Below, one piece after another: positions 5,056 through 5,384 of a stretch of 5,384 nt of DNA. Source of the stretch: Lactobacillus sp. (GTDB taxonomy: Bacteria > Bacillota > Bacilli > Lactobacillales > Lactobacillaceae); the NCBI GenBank assembly GCA_003482405.1, contig DMZB01000259.1:1-5384 (forward strand). Direction: 5' to 3'. The stretch's first letter is position 1, and every line of letters starts with the position of its first letter. The notes under the pieces are model-generated. The model was not told the DNA's origin and made no database searches. It was given only the letters and a program-made list of their open reading frames with translations. The translations under genes and the position numbers were made by a program.

Positions 5056-5384
5056 AACGTGAGGAATTATTAAAAAAGCTTACATCTGTCGGCGTTGTCT
5101 CAGTTGTCCGCGCTGACACACCGGCTAAGGCAGTTAAGATTGCCGACGCGGTTATTACTGGTGGTGTTAAGGGTATCGAACTAACCTACACTGTCCCTCA
5201 TGCTGATTCAGTAATTAATGACCTTGTTGAAAAGCACGGTAACGATGCTCTTATTGGTGCAGGTACTGTTCTTGATGCAACATCGGCCCGTTTAGCAATT
5301 AGTGCCGGTGCTGAATTTATCGTCAGCCCGACCTTTGATATCGAGGTTGCTAAGATGTGTAATCTCCGTCCCTTATACACATCT
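5052..5384 (+). CDS. kdgA: KDPG/KHG aldolase, N-terminal part only (cut by the window end)
   Basis: The open frame continues to the end without a stop and gives 111 residues, about half of the usual 205-215. The Eda/KdgA family is a trimeric TIM-barrel class I aldolase that splits KDPG to pyruvate and glyceraldehyde-3-phosphate. Visible landmarks are V-V-R (R20), G-I-E-L-T with the general-base Glu (E43), G-A-G-T-V (69-73) and F-I-V-S-P (89-93). The Schiff-base lysine lies beyond the window. AGGAG at 5040-5044, inside kdgK, serves as ribosome binding site. The start overlaps the kdgK stop (ATGA). After A-K-M-C-N-L (100-105), where the family normally continues toward an I-P-Y-x-P-G motif, the frame reads R-P-L-Y-T-S. 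Those codons lie in the adapter-like last 19 bases and should not be trusted. Confidence 0.9.
   Translation, partial: MKREELLKKLTSVGVVSVVRADTPAKAVKIADAVITGGVKGIELTYTVPHADSVINDLVEKHGNDALIGAGTVLDATSARLAISAGAEFIVSPTFDIEVAKMCNLRPLYTS
5366..5384. other. Probable Tn5/Nextera mosaic-end adapter remnant at the sequence end
   Basis: The final 19 bases match the transposase adapter sequence CTGTCTCTTATACACATCT at 17 of 19 positions, including an exact 13-base run CTTATACACATCT that ends exactly at the last base. The two differences are both C for T. The coding sequence also departs from the aldolase family pattern here. This is best read as untrimmed library adapter, with genuine genome ending near 5365. 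Confidence 0.8.

Noticed and set aside
4835..5119. Open frame of 94 codons on the - strand
   Set aside because: Antisense shadow of the kdgK 3' end and kdgA start; low-complexity, His/Leu/Gln-rich translation.
5198..5380. Open frame of 60 codons on the - strand
   Set aside because: Antisense to kdgA, and its start lies within the adapter-like end.
5353..5384. 9-bp inverted repeat AGATGTGTA / TACACATCT near the window end
   Set aside because: The left copy encodes the normal aldolase segment K-M-C-N and the right copy is part of the adapter-like end, so it is coincidence or an artefact rather than a biological hairpin.

Overview
The window looks like a short contig from a low-GC Gram-positive bacterium, most likely a lactic acid bacterium of the Lactobacillaceae. 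The basis is strong GGAG/AAGGA-type ribosome binding sites, AT-rich intergenic DNA, a CcpA (cre)-like box, and protein sequences that read like lactobacillar enzymes. It carries a compact locus for catabolism of 2-keto-3-deoxygluconate (KDG), the common intermediate of hexuronate, pectin and glycosaminoglycan breakdown.

Layout. A small ABM-fold protein (55-348, +) is followed by an IclR-family regulator (462-1223, +). A compact bidirectional terminator (1230-1275) separates this regulator from a convergent gene for a galactitol-family PTS membrane subunit EIIC (1290-2681, -). A 546-bp divergent intergenic region (2682-3227) holds promoters, a cre-like box, an unexplained structured segment with a terminator-like hairpin, and paired operators. 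To its right runs a + strand operon: kduD (3228-4043), kdgK (4081-5055) and the first part of kdgA (from 5052, cut by the window end).

How the genes work together. KduD would make (or oxidise) KDG, KdgK phosphorylates KDG to KDPG, and KdgA splits KDPG to pyruvate and glyceraldehyde-3-phosphate. The EIIC is a plausible uptake component, but no EIIA or EIIB lies beside it. A repeated palindrome, ATTTCT-N5-AGAAAY, lies in front of the IclR gene (435-449), in tandem in front of EIIC (2730-2744 and 2750-2764), and in tandem in front of kduD (3170-3183 and 3190-3204). A weaker version overlaps the ribosome binding site of the ABM gene (31-44). The simplest reading is one local IclR-type regulon in which the repressor sits just downstream of each transcription start. 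In both divergent promoters the two operators are 20 bp apart and the first begins 10 bp after the proposed -10 box, so the arrangement is mirrored.

Caution. The last 19 bases match the Tn5/Nextera mosaic-end adapter at 17 of 19 positions. The end of the window, and the last few residues of kdgA, are probably a sequencing artefact rather than genome.
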